Numbered from the stretch's first letter, positions 20,881 through 32,334 are shown. The stretch: 64,000 bases of DNA from Mytilus edulis (GCF_963676685.1 NC_092355.1:67401006-67465005), one strand, 5' to 3'. The notes: generated by a model not told the origin, from the sequence alone. Program-made: numbers and translations.

Positions 20881-21540
20881 TACAATTTTAGCTGATATAG
20901 AACTCGTATACGATGATCTAATATGCATGCAAGGCAAGAATACAGGAGATGGTTGGAAATTCTTGGATGGAACGCTTATGACGTATTTCAAATGGGGCCA
21001 CAACCAACCGAAGTTTTTGTCAAATCAACTGCGCATGGTCAGAATGAACCATTACAAGTGGTTCACTACTCCTGATACTAAGAGTTGCAGTTACCTATGT
21101 GAATATCCATGATTTATAATGACAGTACAGATTCACATATAAATACATGTTCAGCACTAAATGTTCTAAGTTGTGCAGTTATCTGTGTAAATATCCCTGA
21201 TTTATGACGACAGTAGAAATTTACATACATGTTCACCACTATTTGTTCCAAGTTGTCCAGTTACCTGTGTAAATATCAATAACTTAATGTTGTTGTTCTG
21301 GAAGCACAATTATAAACATATACATATATTTCTTTTACAAATTGTGACTTAGATGGAGAGTTTATTCATTGACACTCATACCACATCTTCTTATATCTAT
21401 CTACAGACAAGATCTTTGAATCATAATCTTGTGTATTGATGTACTGATATTGTATTGCTATAACAATTCGTTATACGTATAAAATTTAAGCAATGACCAT
21501 GCAGATTTTTGTATTAGACGAATCCTTGTAAATATATTGA

Positions 21541-21840
21541 ATGGTATCTGTTTTGACTGTGGCCACAATCACCCAGGTAGAAATGTTGTGCCTTTGTTGG
21601 TTTAACAAACCAGAATTCGTAGACCCAGCAGCAAAGTGGATCAGCGTTTACCCAACATTATGGAATAATGTTGGCATGTTTGAAGATAAAGTTTTCTATC
21701 CTAACGTTATCTATTGTTTAGATTAATATTGCCCTACACATTAACATTTTGGAATAACGTTGGGCATGGTTGAAGATAAAGCTGTCTATCCTAACGTTAA
21801 CTAATGTTTAGATTAATATTGCACTACACATTAACTTTCA
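21541..21840 (+). repeat. Short tandem duplication next to an unidentified open frame
   Basis: A roughly 89-bp segment beginning acatta/ttttggaataa (21655) is repeated at 21745, with ttgaagataaag, ctatcctaacgtta and tttagattaatattgc shared. An open frame of 61 codons at 21541-21726 (KPEFVDPAAKWISVYPTLWN in it) overlaps the first unit. I do not recognise it. Confidence 0.55.
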
Positions 21841-21844
21841 AAGT

Positions 21845-22830
21845 TCACAATGATCTTTTACTTTACTTTTCGTTATAAAGATGATGTTCTTTCGTTTAAT
21901 AATTCAAAATTTGGGGATTATGTTAAATGCATCCATCCCATCGACTTTGAGATAAAGAAAACAACAGATTCAGTCACTGTGGATTTATTATTATTCGTTG
22001 GATACCAATCGTGGTTTTCATGGGTACATGTTAATCGCGAATTTAAATGTTAAACGAATAAAAAATTTTGTTTCATGTTGTATGCAGACTTTGGCTAAAC
22101 CACGAAATCAAATATCCGCAAAATGACAAGTTTTCTGCATTCCACAAAAATTGGTCCGCAATAAGTCTATCATAATCTTGACTTACACCTAGAAATTGAC
22201 AATGAATTTCGGTTGAAAACAATTTTACGATAAAAGGGATGATTTGAGTTTCCAAATAGTGAAATTTCTAATTCTATATAGCAACATTCCAGAAGCGCAA
22301 GCATACGGATAATTTATCTCCCAATTCATACAATATTCCCGAGCCTGTACTTCCTCTTATGATGTTTTCGATACAGGGTTGCTGCTTAAAAGCTATAAAT
22401 TAAGAGTTCCAAACGGTGAAATTGAAATCATCATCTTTTCATAAATTTGAACAGACACTAAAACGAGTTGATTGACTGTTATTGTATATCCGTTTGATGA
22501 TAGCGAATATGTTCCTAATGTCGTAACTAAAATCCCGTCCACTGTTCATAAATGATATATACCGAATTAGTCGTGTTACCGGGTTTGTACTTACAATACG
22601 ACAAGTGCCACATGTAGAGCAGGATCTGCTTATTATTTCAGAGCACTTTAGATCACCCAGAGTGTTTGGTAGGGTTTTAATTGTTTTCTATTTTCTGTTT
22701 TGTCTAGTATTGTTTGTCAGTTTGTCTATTTCTTTTTTAGCCATGGCGTTGTCAGTTTTATGGTCCCTCTGGTATGTTTAGCTCATCTGTTTATGACGCC
22801 ACACAGAAAGGTGATTCTTGTATGGCGTCA
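21845..22830 (+). mobile_element. Penelope-like reverse transcriptase remnant
   Basis: 21850-22002 reads FTFRYKDDVLSFNNSKFGDY and on to the H-P-I-D-F-E-I-K segment, matching the RT catalytic Y-x-D-D-x-L-S-x-N-N block of a Penelope-like family common in bivalves. The family attribution is from recall. It then changes abruptly at attcgttggat (22002) and continues as decayed RT C-terminal sequence (around gcaacattccagaagcgcaa) and the 3' region (gcaggatctgctta, near 22620, then tttatgacgcc). Stops and shifts are frequent. Confidence 0.68.
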
Positions 22831-23099
22831 AAAGTTCAAGTGTTGCAATAAGGTCTTTACTGAAAAGAACAATATGAAAAACAAAGGAGACACACTAAAC
22901 CAACATAAAAACGAAAGTTTCCAGAAATTACATAATGTTAATAGCCACCTGTTAACTTATATTTTTACCTATATAGAACAATTAAAGAATAACTAATTTA
23001 AGAATTGAAATTTTAAAAATATTCAACGATTGACCGAACAACATATTTACTTGCGAATGCGCATAGCGCATGACCTAATAATCAATGTTATTCAGTCAC

Positions 23100-23870
23100 C
23101 TTTTTTAAAATATTTTTCGATATTTCAATTGTCGGATTAGTTATTTTATACTACATTGACCATAGACTTTAATTGACATCTTGTAGAAAATAGAAGGAAC
23201 TAAATTCTGTGTACGCATTTTTAAATTGTTTTTGATGTAACGCCATCGACGAAGTCCGAAGAACATCCATTGTTATTTGACGTCAGAGGAGTGAATAACT
23301 GGATTTATTTCACAAATAAAATTTAGGACATCATAAAAATATCTCTTTCTATTTCACTAAGAAATCAAGGTAAGTCATTGCAACCAATGGTTTGTAGCGC
23401 AGTAGATCTAGATCTGCATTTATGTGACAGTTTGGGATACGTTATAAATGCATTTGTAATGGAAATTCTTCTTATCAGTCGCATGAATTAGGAAAACACA
23501 AAAGTGCAGAATTTGTTTAAAGTTTTCCGACGCTGTCAAACAATTTTTTTTTTCTCCAAATTTAACAATGACAGGTTTGGGGAAAAACTGCATTCAGATT
23601 TATTTTTTGTCTAACTTGGGATCAGAAAATTTGTTTGTTTAAGAAAAAACATTACCCCCACCCCCTCCTTCCTTTTTGAAGAAGTTAAATGGTCGTAATG
23701 TCAAAAAAAAAAACCAATAAGAGTTTGTTCACAATGTCAAATTTGCAATGCTGTAATTTAAAAGTATTTTCTCTAATACACTAATACGATAAAAAAGAAC
23801 TGGAGTAAATAAGCTGAGTAAAATGATTCCTAGAAGGGTGATTAATTTATACTTGTTTGTCTATTAACTT
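23100..23870. other. End of duplication block A, no gene
   Basis: Non-coding. Similarity to block B continues to about 23800 (agtattttctctaatacact). A palindromic-looking agtagatctagatctgc is at 23401. No coding feature. Confidence 0.45.
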
Positions 23871-23874
23871 TTGT

Positions 23875-23960
23875 TTATCTGAGCGTCACTTGAGCGTCAT
23901 ATGTAGACGAAACGCGCGTCTGGCGTAACAAATTATAAGCTTGGTATTTTTGAAAACTAT
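23875..23960 (+). repeat. R2 dispersed repeat copy
   Basis: gagcgtcacttgagcgtcat, then gacgaaacgcgcgtctggcg. It starts just past the end of duplication block A. Confidence 0.72.
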
Positions 23961-24129
23961 TAACACCATTGGGTCATTGCCAGTGCTGGTGGACATTTTG
24001 TCCCCAAGGTTATCACTTACCTAGTAATCAGCACTTCGGTGTTGACATGAATATCAATTTGGGTCTTTTTTTATAAATTTACTGTTTGCAAAAGTTTAAA
24101 CTAGTCGAACTACTAAATATTTTCTTATT

Positions 24130-24306
24130 CCAGGCATAGATTATCTTAGTCGTATTTGGCACAACTTTTTTTGTAATTTTGGGTCTTCAATGCTCTTCAA
24201 CTGTATGCTTATTTGGCTTTCTAACTTTTTTTATCGGAGCGTCACTGATGAGTCTTCATCTTATGTAGTCGACACGCGCGTCTGGCGTAACAAATTATAA
24301 GCTTGG
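24130..24306 (+). repeat. R2 dispersed repeat copy with its longer 5' part
   Basis: ccaggcatagattatcttag, cgtatttggcacaac, caatgctcttcaact, then ggagcgtcactgatgagtct and acacgcgcgtctggcgtaac. It shows the full-length arrangement also seen at 42765-42945. Confidence 0.75.
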
Positions 24307-24689
24307 CGACCAACAGGTCACAATCATCAGAAAAATAGATAATATTAGAGACCACAAACTTGAGAACGATACAAGAACCAACAAAATGAAATATAATTCT
24401 AATAACAGGAAAATATTTTCCTGGCTGTTTGAAGGAAAAAAAATTATTATATTTATACCAGCGCAAGTGTTGTCCATAGAAAGAAAATAGAATTGGAGAA
24501 ATAAATAATTTTATCATTTGGTTTATCAAACTAAACTATCAAACTAGTCAGAAATTGAAACAAAGTCCAAGGTGATAACATAAAATATACTGAAAATCAC
24601 AAAAGGACTTTAATTCGACTTAAATTGTTTCCAGTTTATCAAGAAAAGGGCTTTTAAAGTTTTTTAAACGTTATAACGTTAAACGTGAA

Positions 24690-24800
24690 ACGTATTGCTT
24701 AGTGTTTAACGCCATACTATGAACTATAGTTGCTTTGGTCGCCTTATTGTCTCTGTTGGAACTTGTCTCATTGGTAGACATAAAAACACCCCCGTTTTTA
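24690..24800 (-). repeat. R1 dispersed repeat copy (diverged)
   Basis: tgaactatagttgctttggt and acttgtctcattggtagaca. The match to R1 is weak but in order. Confidence 0.5.
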
Positions 24801-24809
24801 CATAAGCTA

Positions 24810-25365
24810 GAAACAACCATGTTCTCAGTCTAAACCATAGCATAATTATTGTGTTATTTCATTCAGAATAAACATTTGAAGAAATGGAAATTTAATGAGA
24901 TTATGAAAAGTTTGAAAAAGATATTTCATCCAGAAAGTTCTGTTGTTTTTCATTTTTCCGACGTTTTTTCCGACGACAATAATGTTAGATGACATTAGTT
25001 TACTCATGTTCAAATCTCATAAGATTATCAGAGAGAAATCAAGATAACATACATAATATGAATGTGAATTGTGTCTCCCACCATGCATGTTTTACCCACC
25101 ATATTAATCCTTACTAGGTCAAAATGTAACAATCGATAGCTAGTTGAGACACAAACACATCGAATCGGTCAACCAGTTATTGATGGTTTCCGTAAAGGTT
25201 AAACAGTGTCGATTTGAGCCGTTCTTCCTTAGAACTTTACTGTAGCGATGTTTGTGTACGGAAGACATCCCTGTTAATGGAACATATGTTGACTGCTAAA
25301 CATCTATTGTTGACATGTTTACCAATTATCTATGTTTGTCAATATAATGAATTTTTATAAAACCA
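24810..25365. other. Intergenic stretch, nothing recognised
   Basis: AT-rich, with no open frame of coding character and no repeat edges that I could define. Confidence 0.35.
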
Positions 25366-25369
25366 GGTT

Positions 25370-25500
25370 CAATCCACCATTTTCTAAATATAAAAATACC
25401 TGTACCAAGTTAGGAAAAAGACAGTTGTTATCTATTCATTTGCTGAGTTGTAGCTTCTCCTAGGAGTTTGGTAGTTTTGTTATTTTGTTTTATATTGAGG
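25370..25500 (+). repeat. R3 dispersed repeat copy
   Basis: ccaggttcaatccaccattt, atacctgtaccaagttagga and gacagttgttatctattcat. Confidence 0.62.
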
Positions 25501-25785
25501 GAAAAATAACAATAACAACGTGTGCGCACACATACAGGAAAATGAAAATACTATCAGATGACATTTAGAATCAATTACGTATTGACAAGATGCACTTTAA
25601 TCTAAAACAAGTGTGATATTATGTGTAAACATGATATTGCCCTTTGCATGCTCTAGTTAAAGTTTCAATCATTTTTTGAATTTTTTGACAACGCAAGACT
25701 CAAATGTAAAATTCCCCCAAAGACTATTATATTCTCAATCGAAGTAAATACCATCAAAATGTGTGTGTGTTTTTTTTTTTCTCTT

Positions 25786-26387
25786 TTAAGGTAGATAGGG
25801 TGTCTTCCTCCATCTTGGATTTGGAAATACCAGAAAACAAGGTCTAGATCTTTAATAGAATGTGCAAATATTTAGAGTAGTAGGTAACTTCCATTTCGAT
25901 ATAGAAAATGATATGTTTTATCATACTTATGTTGTATTTTACAAAAAACAGAAAACTTTTGTTTGATAATTTTTTTTCCAACTTTGTCAAATAAGGGGAG
26001 GCAACTCAAATGCAAGGGCAGATAATTCAGATAAGTTACTTTTATACTGGATTGTGTTAGGAATTTACCTATTTTAAAATGTAGCAAGAAAACGGATCAA
26101 GTGACCCCATTGTTTCTTTTTCTTCACTGAAAACATACTATTAAAGCTATCTTCTCGTATGTTATCTCAAAATTCTATGGTGAAGATTATGCTTTATTGT
26201 AGAAAATTGGGTTTTTCATGCATAATCTATACAAAGTTTGTCAATTTTGAACACCGTGTAGCGTGAAAATAAGCCCGGTGACCCATTCTTTTTATTATTT
26301 TTTTCAAAAAGAACGATATAAACGACATTTTCGCAAATAATTAAAACAATCTATGGATTATAATTTAGACACCCCATCTACCTTTAA
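25786..26387. mobile_element. MITE with TTAA termini (602 bp)
   Basis: The left end ttaaggtagatagggtgtct and the right end (the reverse complement of 26367-26387 reads ttaaaggtagatggggtgtc) are inverted repeats with one substitution and one extra base, and both end in TTAA. No coding capacity. A 71-codon minus frame at 25872-26087 is unremarkable. Confidence 0.72.
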
Positions 26388-26519
26388 GCAGAAACAGTGT
26401 GCAAAATTTATTGTTGCTTACATACATTAAATGTTTGGTTTCATTATCGTTTTTCCGGCTTAAAACAGGTAGTATTATAGCACGCTGAAGATAGTTTCAT
26501 TTCTGTGATCTAAGGGGTG

Positions 26520-27172
26520 CAATGGAGATCACTTCTAACCTCTCACTGTCAGAATAATCTGTCATAGAAGTGTTCTAAACTGTATAGAACAGTCCTACCT
26601 AGAACTGTTCTAAGTAGAACTGTCAAAATCATTTCGAGTTAGAACTGACCAAATCAGTTCTAGGTAAAACTGTCAGGATCAGTTGAAGGATAGAACTGTC
26701 TAAAACTGTTTGAGTCGTAGAACTGTTAGTAGAATTGACCAAATCAGTTTTAATCGTAGAACTGTCAATAGAACTGACTAAATCATTTCTACCTGTAGAA
26801 CTGTCATCAGAAATTTCTTAAACTGTCCTAGCCGTAGAACTGACAAAACATGTCAGGATTGTAAAACAGTTCTAAATGACGATGATTTTTTTATAAATAT
26901 TATATTCTTTTGAATTATTTATATTTAAGACAAAGAGTTCTTAAAACTGTTCGATGGATAGAAAAGACTTAATCAAATTTAGTCGTATAACTGACCAAAT
27001 CAGTTCTAGTCGTAGAACTGTTCCAGTCGTAGAACTGTCCTAGCAGTAGAAATATCTAGAACTGTCTCAAAGGTGTCAGGATGACAGTTCTACATATTGT
27101 CTTAAATAGTTCTGTCAGATTCTGAGAGATTTAATGAGAGGTTACATTTTTATGTAGAAGTGATTTCCACTG
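26520..27172. mobile_element. Inverted-repeat element filled with degenerate tagaactg repeats
   Basis: The left end (caatggagatcacttctaac, then ctctcactgtcagaat) and the right end (the reverse complement of about 27105-27172 reads cagtggaaatcacttctaca, then aacctctcatt and ctgacag) are imperfect inverted repeats. The interior (26570-27110) is dominated by more than 20 instances of agaactg or its complement cagttct, often as cgtagaactgtc, in both orientations. This is a highly self-complementary, non-coding body. Confidence 0.7.
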
Positions 27173-27334
27173 TAAGTATTATGAACTGTCTTAACCATAT
27201 ATTTATTTAGGCTAGTACTTTCCGCAAAGACACTTGCAAACTAGAAATAACATGTGCTTGTTATTTACATTACAAAGCTTTAAAGGGTATTAAATATGGT
27301 TTACATTTATTTTAATCATGATATTCATTTTTAG

Positions 27335-27700
27335 ACTTCTATCTCGAATTTGACTTACACAGTCATCTCAGTACCAGAATCTATGACAAACGAGACGATT
27401 TCAATTTTTGAAATTATAAATGTCCTCCATCCTAGTAGCAATATACCAACTTATCCGGTGTTCAAGAGCTTGCAGATCCTACCCAGACTATGTAAAACGT
27501 CATCAGTGTCTGAGTAGAAAGTTGATGAACCAAGGGTATGTCAAAGAACGTCTCATTCTTTTTTCTAAAAAAAATCATCGGAAGGTACCAAAACCTTGTT
27601 GATAAATATTCCGTATCAACTACACAAATAATACATGACGGTCTTGGTGTATAGATTATGCGTACTGATGTTGTTTATCATCTTAACAACGTGTTTTATT
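27335..27700 (+). mobile_element. Penelope-like RT C-terminal remnant
   Basis: Pieces readable in different frames include IYDKRDDFNF (about 27380-27410) and QLIRCSRACRSYPDYVKRHQ, then LSRKLMNQGYVKERL (27450-27560). These match the C-terminal part of the same RT family as 51395-52150. Frameshifts separate the pieces. Confidence 0.6.
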
Positions 27701-27704
27701 GTTC

Positions 27705-28405
27705 TTTCATTTGTCTTTGTTCTGTTATTAATATTACTTTTACTGTTGAATTGTTTTATGTGATATCCGTTTAACGTGGCTCGGTACTTATAGATCCCGT
27801 CAATTTGTTTGTATTGTCTTTCATTTTTGGTGGTGTGTTTTGAATATACGACTTTTTATATTTCTTTGGTTCTTATAAATTAAATGTGACTGTACTTATC
27901 CCGTCAGTATGATATTATTCTATTTTATGTCATTATGATATATTTCTATTATGAATTACAAAATACGTTAAACCACAAACGTCAAAATCATTCAATCGCG
28001 TAGTGGAATTAACTATTTGTGGATTCTTATAAATTCTATATAACTTTTGGACTATTTTTTAATCTCGGTCTATTTCTGAAATTTATTTTTACATACTTTT
28101 GATTTTTTAAACCCTGTATGCTAACATTGCCTGTGTGAAATTTTAAATTGTTTGTATGTCTATTGAACGACAAATATATGTGACGTATAAAATTTTCTGA
28201 CGTCAGACATGCAAATCAATGAATGTGTTTGTAGATAGATGTTTTTGTGTTCTGTTAAATTGTTCCTTTTAAAATTGTTACACGATGATGACTGCTGTAC
28301 TCACGTTTTGACTATTTTATTTATTGTGTCTGTTTAGTTAACGCATCATTGTTAATATATAGGAATTTAATGAGACTGTCATCAAAGTGACAGGGTTAGC
28401 CCTAT
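27705..28405. other. Intergenic stretch, nothing recognised
   Basis: No repeat or coding call could be supported here. Confidence 0.35.
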
Positions 28406-28409
28406 AAAA

Positions 28410-28590
28410 CTAGGTTTAATCCACCATTTTCTCTATTTGAAAATGCCTGTACCAAGTCAGAAATATGACAGTTCTTGTCCATTCGTTTTTGATGCGTTTT
28501 GTTATTTGATTTTGCCATGTGATTATGGACTTTCCGAATTGATTTTCCCCTAAGTTCAGTATTTTTGTGATTTTACTTTTTCCTCCTCGT
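28410..28590 (+). repeat. R3 dispersed repeat copy
   Basis: actaggtttaatccaccatt, gaaaatgcctgtaccaagtc and gacagttcttgtccattcg, ending agtatttttgtgattttact. It is one of the fullest R3 copies. Confidence 0.7.
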
Positions 28591-28599
28591 CCTCCGACA

Positions 28600-29825
28600 A
28601 AGGATAGTCAGATTAACTCTGATCATCCATGTGTACAGGTTAAGAAACAATAAGTCGTATGTCTCGTTAAAATTTCAAGTAGCAAAAATGTTTTAGGACG
28701 TCGCAAAATTGTCAAAACCCGTAATTTTCCGTCTGTTTTTGTCAAAACTTCACACGCTAACTTCTAACTCATCCCAGTATCAAAACTTGAAAGGAAAAAT
28801 ATTTTGGAAAGTTTGGAAATCAAATTATTAAATGTTTGATTTAGATTGGCCTATTTCGAGATACGTTTTCCTATAATTAACGTTGACCTCGAAACTTATT
28901 TTTTGGCATTGCGAGTCCTTGTCTTTTTTGCCACACGTTTCTTCTGCTGGTACACACACCATAAATAATTTGTGTTCTTTCAATAATCGATAACTATTGG
29001 AAGGCTCTTTGTGTGGTCTTTTATATGCCTAATTTTATTTTGCAATGCTAGTGTTAGAAAGCCGTTAAAATACACCGATTCGGCAATGAACAAGTTGGTT
29101 CCCGTTTGTGAATAACGTATGAACTGTGAAACAGAATTACTCTGCATTAAACGCATAAAACGCATTGAATAATAAAAATATTCCATTGAAAAAAAAGCAG
29201 ACGAAAGGGCAGACTCTTGCCTTTAACATAAGTCTTTCCTAGCTAAAATATGTTAAGTATGTGTGACATAATAATGCTTTTCATAAAAAAAAAAAAAAAA
29301 AGATTTGACTTAAAAAACGCTTATCGGTCAAATTGGCCGATAGGAATGTGAAGGGTTAAAATTTCATATTCAGTAGAGAATTTACAAGGTTTTGTGAAAT
29401 AATGAGTTAAAGTCCAGAAGGTATTTCACTTAATTGGAAGGAGCTTTAAATAAACAAAATTCTAACATCACCAATAAATTTAATTCGACTTTGTCACAAA
29501 TAAGGAACACGTTTGCCATCTGATTTCCAGTTCTAATGATTTTCTTTCACAAAGAAAATAATGTCAGTCCAAAATCAATCTCAGACTACTTTTACATATT
29601 TTTTTATTAGTTTTTTGTACGTTATGGAAAACCTCTTTTCAACGTGTGGAATCTTTTGAATGTAAAATCAAACAATGTTTACATGTGAAGTTCAACGTAA
29701 TATGTACTACAAGTGGATCTTTTAGCACCAGTGTTTAACCCCGGTCTTGTTGCTCAATGTTAAGTGGTTTGTGTAGTGTAGATTTTACTGTTGCTTGCCT
29801 CAACATGCTCAATATATATAAAAAA
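28600..29825. other. Intergenic stretch, nothing recognised
   Basis: AT-rich with an A tract at 29285-29301. Short open frames here have no domain or splice support. Confidence 0.35.
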
Positions 29826-29832
29826 AAAACAT

Positions 29833-29920
29833 ATGGCATGATTGCCAATGAGAGAACTTTCCACAAGAGACCACATGACACAGAAATTAACAACTATAGG
29901 TCAACGTCAATATATGGTTT
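29833..29920 (+). repeat. R1 dispersed repeat copy (partial)
   Basis: gattgccaatgagagaactt, cacaagagaccacatgacac and caactataggtcaacgtc. It breaks off close to the Tc1-type element that begins at 29937. Confidence 0.72.
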
Positions 29921-29936
29921 CATTATAATATATATA

Positions 29937-31228
29937 TACACATGGAAAAAAGTATTGCAACACCTTGATTTTTTAAAATTTGAAAAATCAGCCTCTTTTT
30001 TTGGATGGAATATAATAAAATATGTGTATAATATTATTGAAACATAGTTCACGATAACATTGGCATTGAAACGAACAAAAAATGTTTAAAAAAAAATGAT
30101 TTATATAACCACAATTTTAATAACAAAATGAAGTGTTTTTTGTACAAAAAAACGCATTTTACAACTTTCACTGTAGTCGAACTTTACAATGTCAGACATT
30201 TCAAAATTAATCTTCAGATGACTGTTCACATCATGGTTGATCGTTATACGCCAAAGAATTAGTACTTTGTGCGCAGCCTCCATTCAAACGGATAACCGCA
30301 TCTTAACGTCTTCTGATTCCTGCCATAAATCGACTAATTTGTTGCTAAGGTAGCAGCAACCATTTCTGATGAAGGGAATTGTTTATTTCATGTTGTGTTT
30401 GAACAGGGGTGTCCTTTTGCTCACTTTCCGCCCAATAGTGTCCCAAATAAGCTCAATATGGTTCAAAGCCGGGCTACGATCGGGCCAAGGAAGATGAACC
30501 AAATTCCATTTGAACATTGGATCTTCCTTCACGATGCTAATTTCCAACTTTGGCGAGCTCTGCACTACATTGGATACGGAAAACTGTAAGTCTGCTCGTT
30601 AGAAACGGTCTCCGAAATGGTATTATCGCACGGTAACCAGTAGTGATGAGTTGATCTCGAACAGTTCTTGTTAAAAGGCTCTTGTATGGTCACCACTCTC
30701 ATTTTAGGAATGTCTTGTATGCAATGGGTTTCCTTCTGACCAACCTTCATTATGCTTGATTTTCTCTAGCAAATGGTATAGGGAGTCTTCATTATCTCGG
30801 AAGGTCTTTTACAACGTTTATTGCCTGATTTTTATTCTCAAAACGACTTTAGTGGAATGGTGATGACCAACAATGCGTGCAGTTGTTACAGCGACATCCC
30901 TGCTTCTCTTGTGCTGATAATCTGCCATCTTGCTGCAGTTAAGAGTTGTCAAGGACCCATTATAAGGTGTCAATCACATAATTTTAAAAACTTGGTAATT
31001 TAAAGTGCTGAAAACAATGAGGATCAAAACATCTTTTTTGCTGTTTACGGGTACAGTAGCTGCATGTGCAGATAAAAACTTATCGAGTCGATATTTATTG
31101 ATTAAACTCAGGTGATACTTAAATAATGTTTAACTAGTTCTATTTTACCAAATTATATCACAAAAAAATAATGAGTTTTTTTTTAATTCAATTTCAATTT
31201 GGTGTTGCAATACTTTTTTCCAGGTGTA
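29937..31228 (-). mobile_element. Tc1/mariner transposon with intact ends, decayed transposase (1292 bp)
   Basis: The left terminus tacacatggaaaaaagtatt (continuing gcaacacc, to 29964) and the right terminus (ggtgttgcaatacttttttc from 31201, ending caggtgta at 31228) are inverted repeats of 28 bp with one mismatch. TA dinucleotides flank both ends (29935-29936 and 31229-31230), as Tc1/mariner integration gives. A minus-strand frame (30565-30383) reads WNLVHLPWPDRSPALNHIEL, then IWDTIGRKV. That is the Tc1-type block with the second and third catalytic acids in context (W-P-x-x-S-P-x-L-N-x-I-E). The rest of the transposase is broken by stops. Confidence 0.85.
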
Positions 31229-31234
31229 TATATT

Positions 31235-31450
31235 GTCAAATTATTGTCTATGACATAGGTTATTTGTTTCATACATTATTGGTTAAACATTTAGTATGAA
31301 ACATGAGTAATATTAGTTCTCCTCATCTTGTTTCCAAAAACAATAATAACTAATGCAAGTCCTTGTTAATTTTGCATTGCCTTTGTGTACCTGTTGTAAA
31401 TTTGACATGTATTTGTCTGTTTTTTTTTATGATTCATTAAATCAAATCTT
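31235..31450. other. Intergenic stretch, nothing recognised
   Basis: Flank of the Tc1 element. No call. Confidence 0.3.
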
Positions 31451-31454
31451 TAAT

Positions 31455-31640
31455 TATGATGTCGTTGTAATCATAGAAACCAGACGAAACACACATGTTT
31501 CTTTTTCTTTTCTTTTTTAACTTTTCTTTCAAAATTGAAACTAAAGGGTTCGTATGATGTCATTGTAATCATAGCAACCAGGTGAAAAAAAATATATTTC
31601 TTGTTTTTTTTTTCTTATTGAAACTTTCTTTCAAAATAGA
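31455..31640 (+). repeat. Imperfect tandem duplication (about 97-bp unit, two copies)
   Basis: atgatgtcgttgtaatcata, then gaaaccag (from 31457) is repeated as atgatgtcattgtaatcata, then gcaaccag (from 31555), each followed by a T-rich part and ctttctttcaaaat. Confidence 0.7.
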
Positions 31641-31644
31641 GTAC

Positions 31645-32160
31645 ATGAAGCCAATTTGTATCAATCTGTGCAAGATTCTTTGGCGGAGTCATAGTAAAAT
31701 TGACTTACAGTTGATATTTAACAGTATCAATTTAAATGACTCCTGCTAGCTGGTCCACATGTTCAAATCAAATTGATGTGATTCTAAAGTAGATATCCGT
31801 TCTTAAAATAGGAATTGTAGCCAGCAAACTACCACAAAAGTTACAGGGCATAGCATATAGAGATCGCCATTAAGTTACACTCATAGATAATATTACACAG
31901 CAAATAATAAAAAAAAAAACATCAAATATGACGTGATTTTTATTTTCTCGATTGACCCAAACAAAGAGGTGTGGAAAAAATGGGATAATATACGTATTAT
32001 ATGTTTATTTTACACTTACCTTATAAAATACATTACTCATGTTACTAGTCAAACTCCTCAACTTAACCTTAAATTATAGTATTTGGTCTCCCTTAAATTT
32101 AGGAAAATGAGCTGTTATACTAACATGTACATGTTTATGTGCATACTTCTTCACTTGCAA
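31645..32160. other. Intergenic stretch, nothing recognised
   Basis: No coding or repeat feature defined. Confidence 0.3.
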
Positions 32161-32168
32161 AACCCAGT

Positions 32169-32334
32169 CAGTGGCGGATTCAAAGGGGGGTCCGGGGATG
32201 GGAACCCCCGTTTTTTTGGACGATCAATACATTTGAATGGGAGCATATAGTTGACACAAAGCCCCAGCCCCCCCCCCCCCCCCCATTTGTCCTGGGTTGG
32301 GAACCCCCTTTTTAAATGGCTGGATACGCTTCTG
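32169..32334. mobile_element. Short G/C-rich-ended DNA element (166 bp) with a poly-C tract
   Basis: It starts cagtggcggattcaaagggg and ends ggctggatacgcttctg, the imperfect inverted complement. A 20-base C run lies at about 32265-32284. ccagt flanks both sides (32164-32168 and 32335-32339), a possible 5-bp target duplication. It has the same terminal family as 11723-12195 and 46255-46410. Confidence 0.62.

Larger units (their letters stand above)
18698..21112 (+). pseudogene. C-type-lectin-like gene copy A, frameshifted in exon 1
   Basis: Exons are 18698-18997, 19246-19404 and 20892-21112, with donors GATC|GTAAGT and ACAG|GTAAGT and acceptors TTTTCAG and TTTTAG. Lengths 300, 159 and 221 nt compare with 301, 159 and 221 in copy B. 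One G is missing near 18793 (gcagatgcaaattt against gcagatggcaaattt), so the frame from the signal peptide ends a few codons later, while exons 2 and 3 stay open and well conserved. The encoded modules would be a signal peptide, a PAN/Apple-like region (CDMRCSLNPRCVSFFYNTLT) and a C-type lectin-like domain. The G loss could be a sequencing error, but the homologous copy is intact at that site. An internal Met in the PAN region gives only a fragment without a signal peptide. Confidence 0.82.
18310..23800 (+). repeat. Segmental duplication block A (partner at 52270-61740)
   Basis: Matching landmarks occur in the same order in both blocks: upstream flank (18340 and 52300), three lectin exons, the 3' flank around acaagat..tttgaat (21405 and 58365), the RT remnant starting attcgttggatacc (22002 and 60214), gcgcatag.gcat (23058 and 61266), tccgac.ctgtcaaaca (23528 and 61327) and agtattttctctaatacact (23763 and 61689). 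Block B is longer because of insertions, including the tandem array. Divergence is visible by eye in introns. Confidence 0.8.

Noticed and set aside
26520..27172. Repeat-spacer array of tagaactg words as a CRISPR
   Set aside because: Words occur in both orientations with variable spacing, inside a terminal-inverted-repeat element of a eukaryotic genome.
30395..30589. Plus-strand open frame of 64 codons
   Set aside because: Antisense shadow of the Tc1/mariner transposase remnant.
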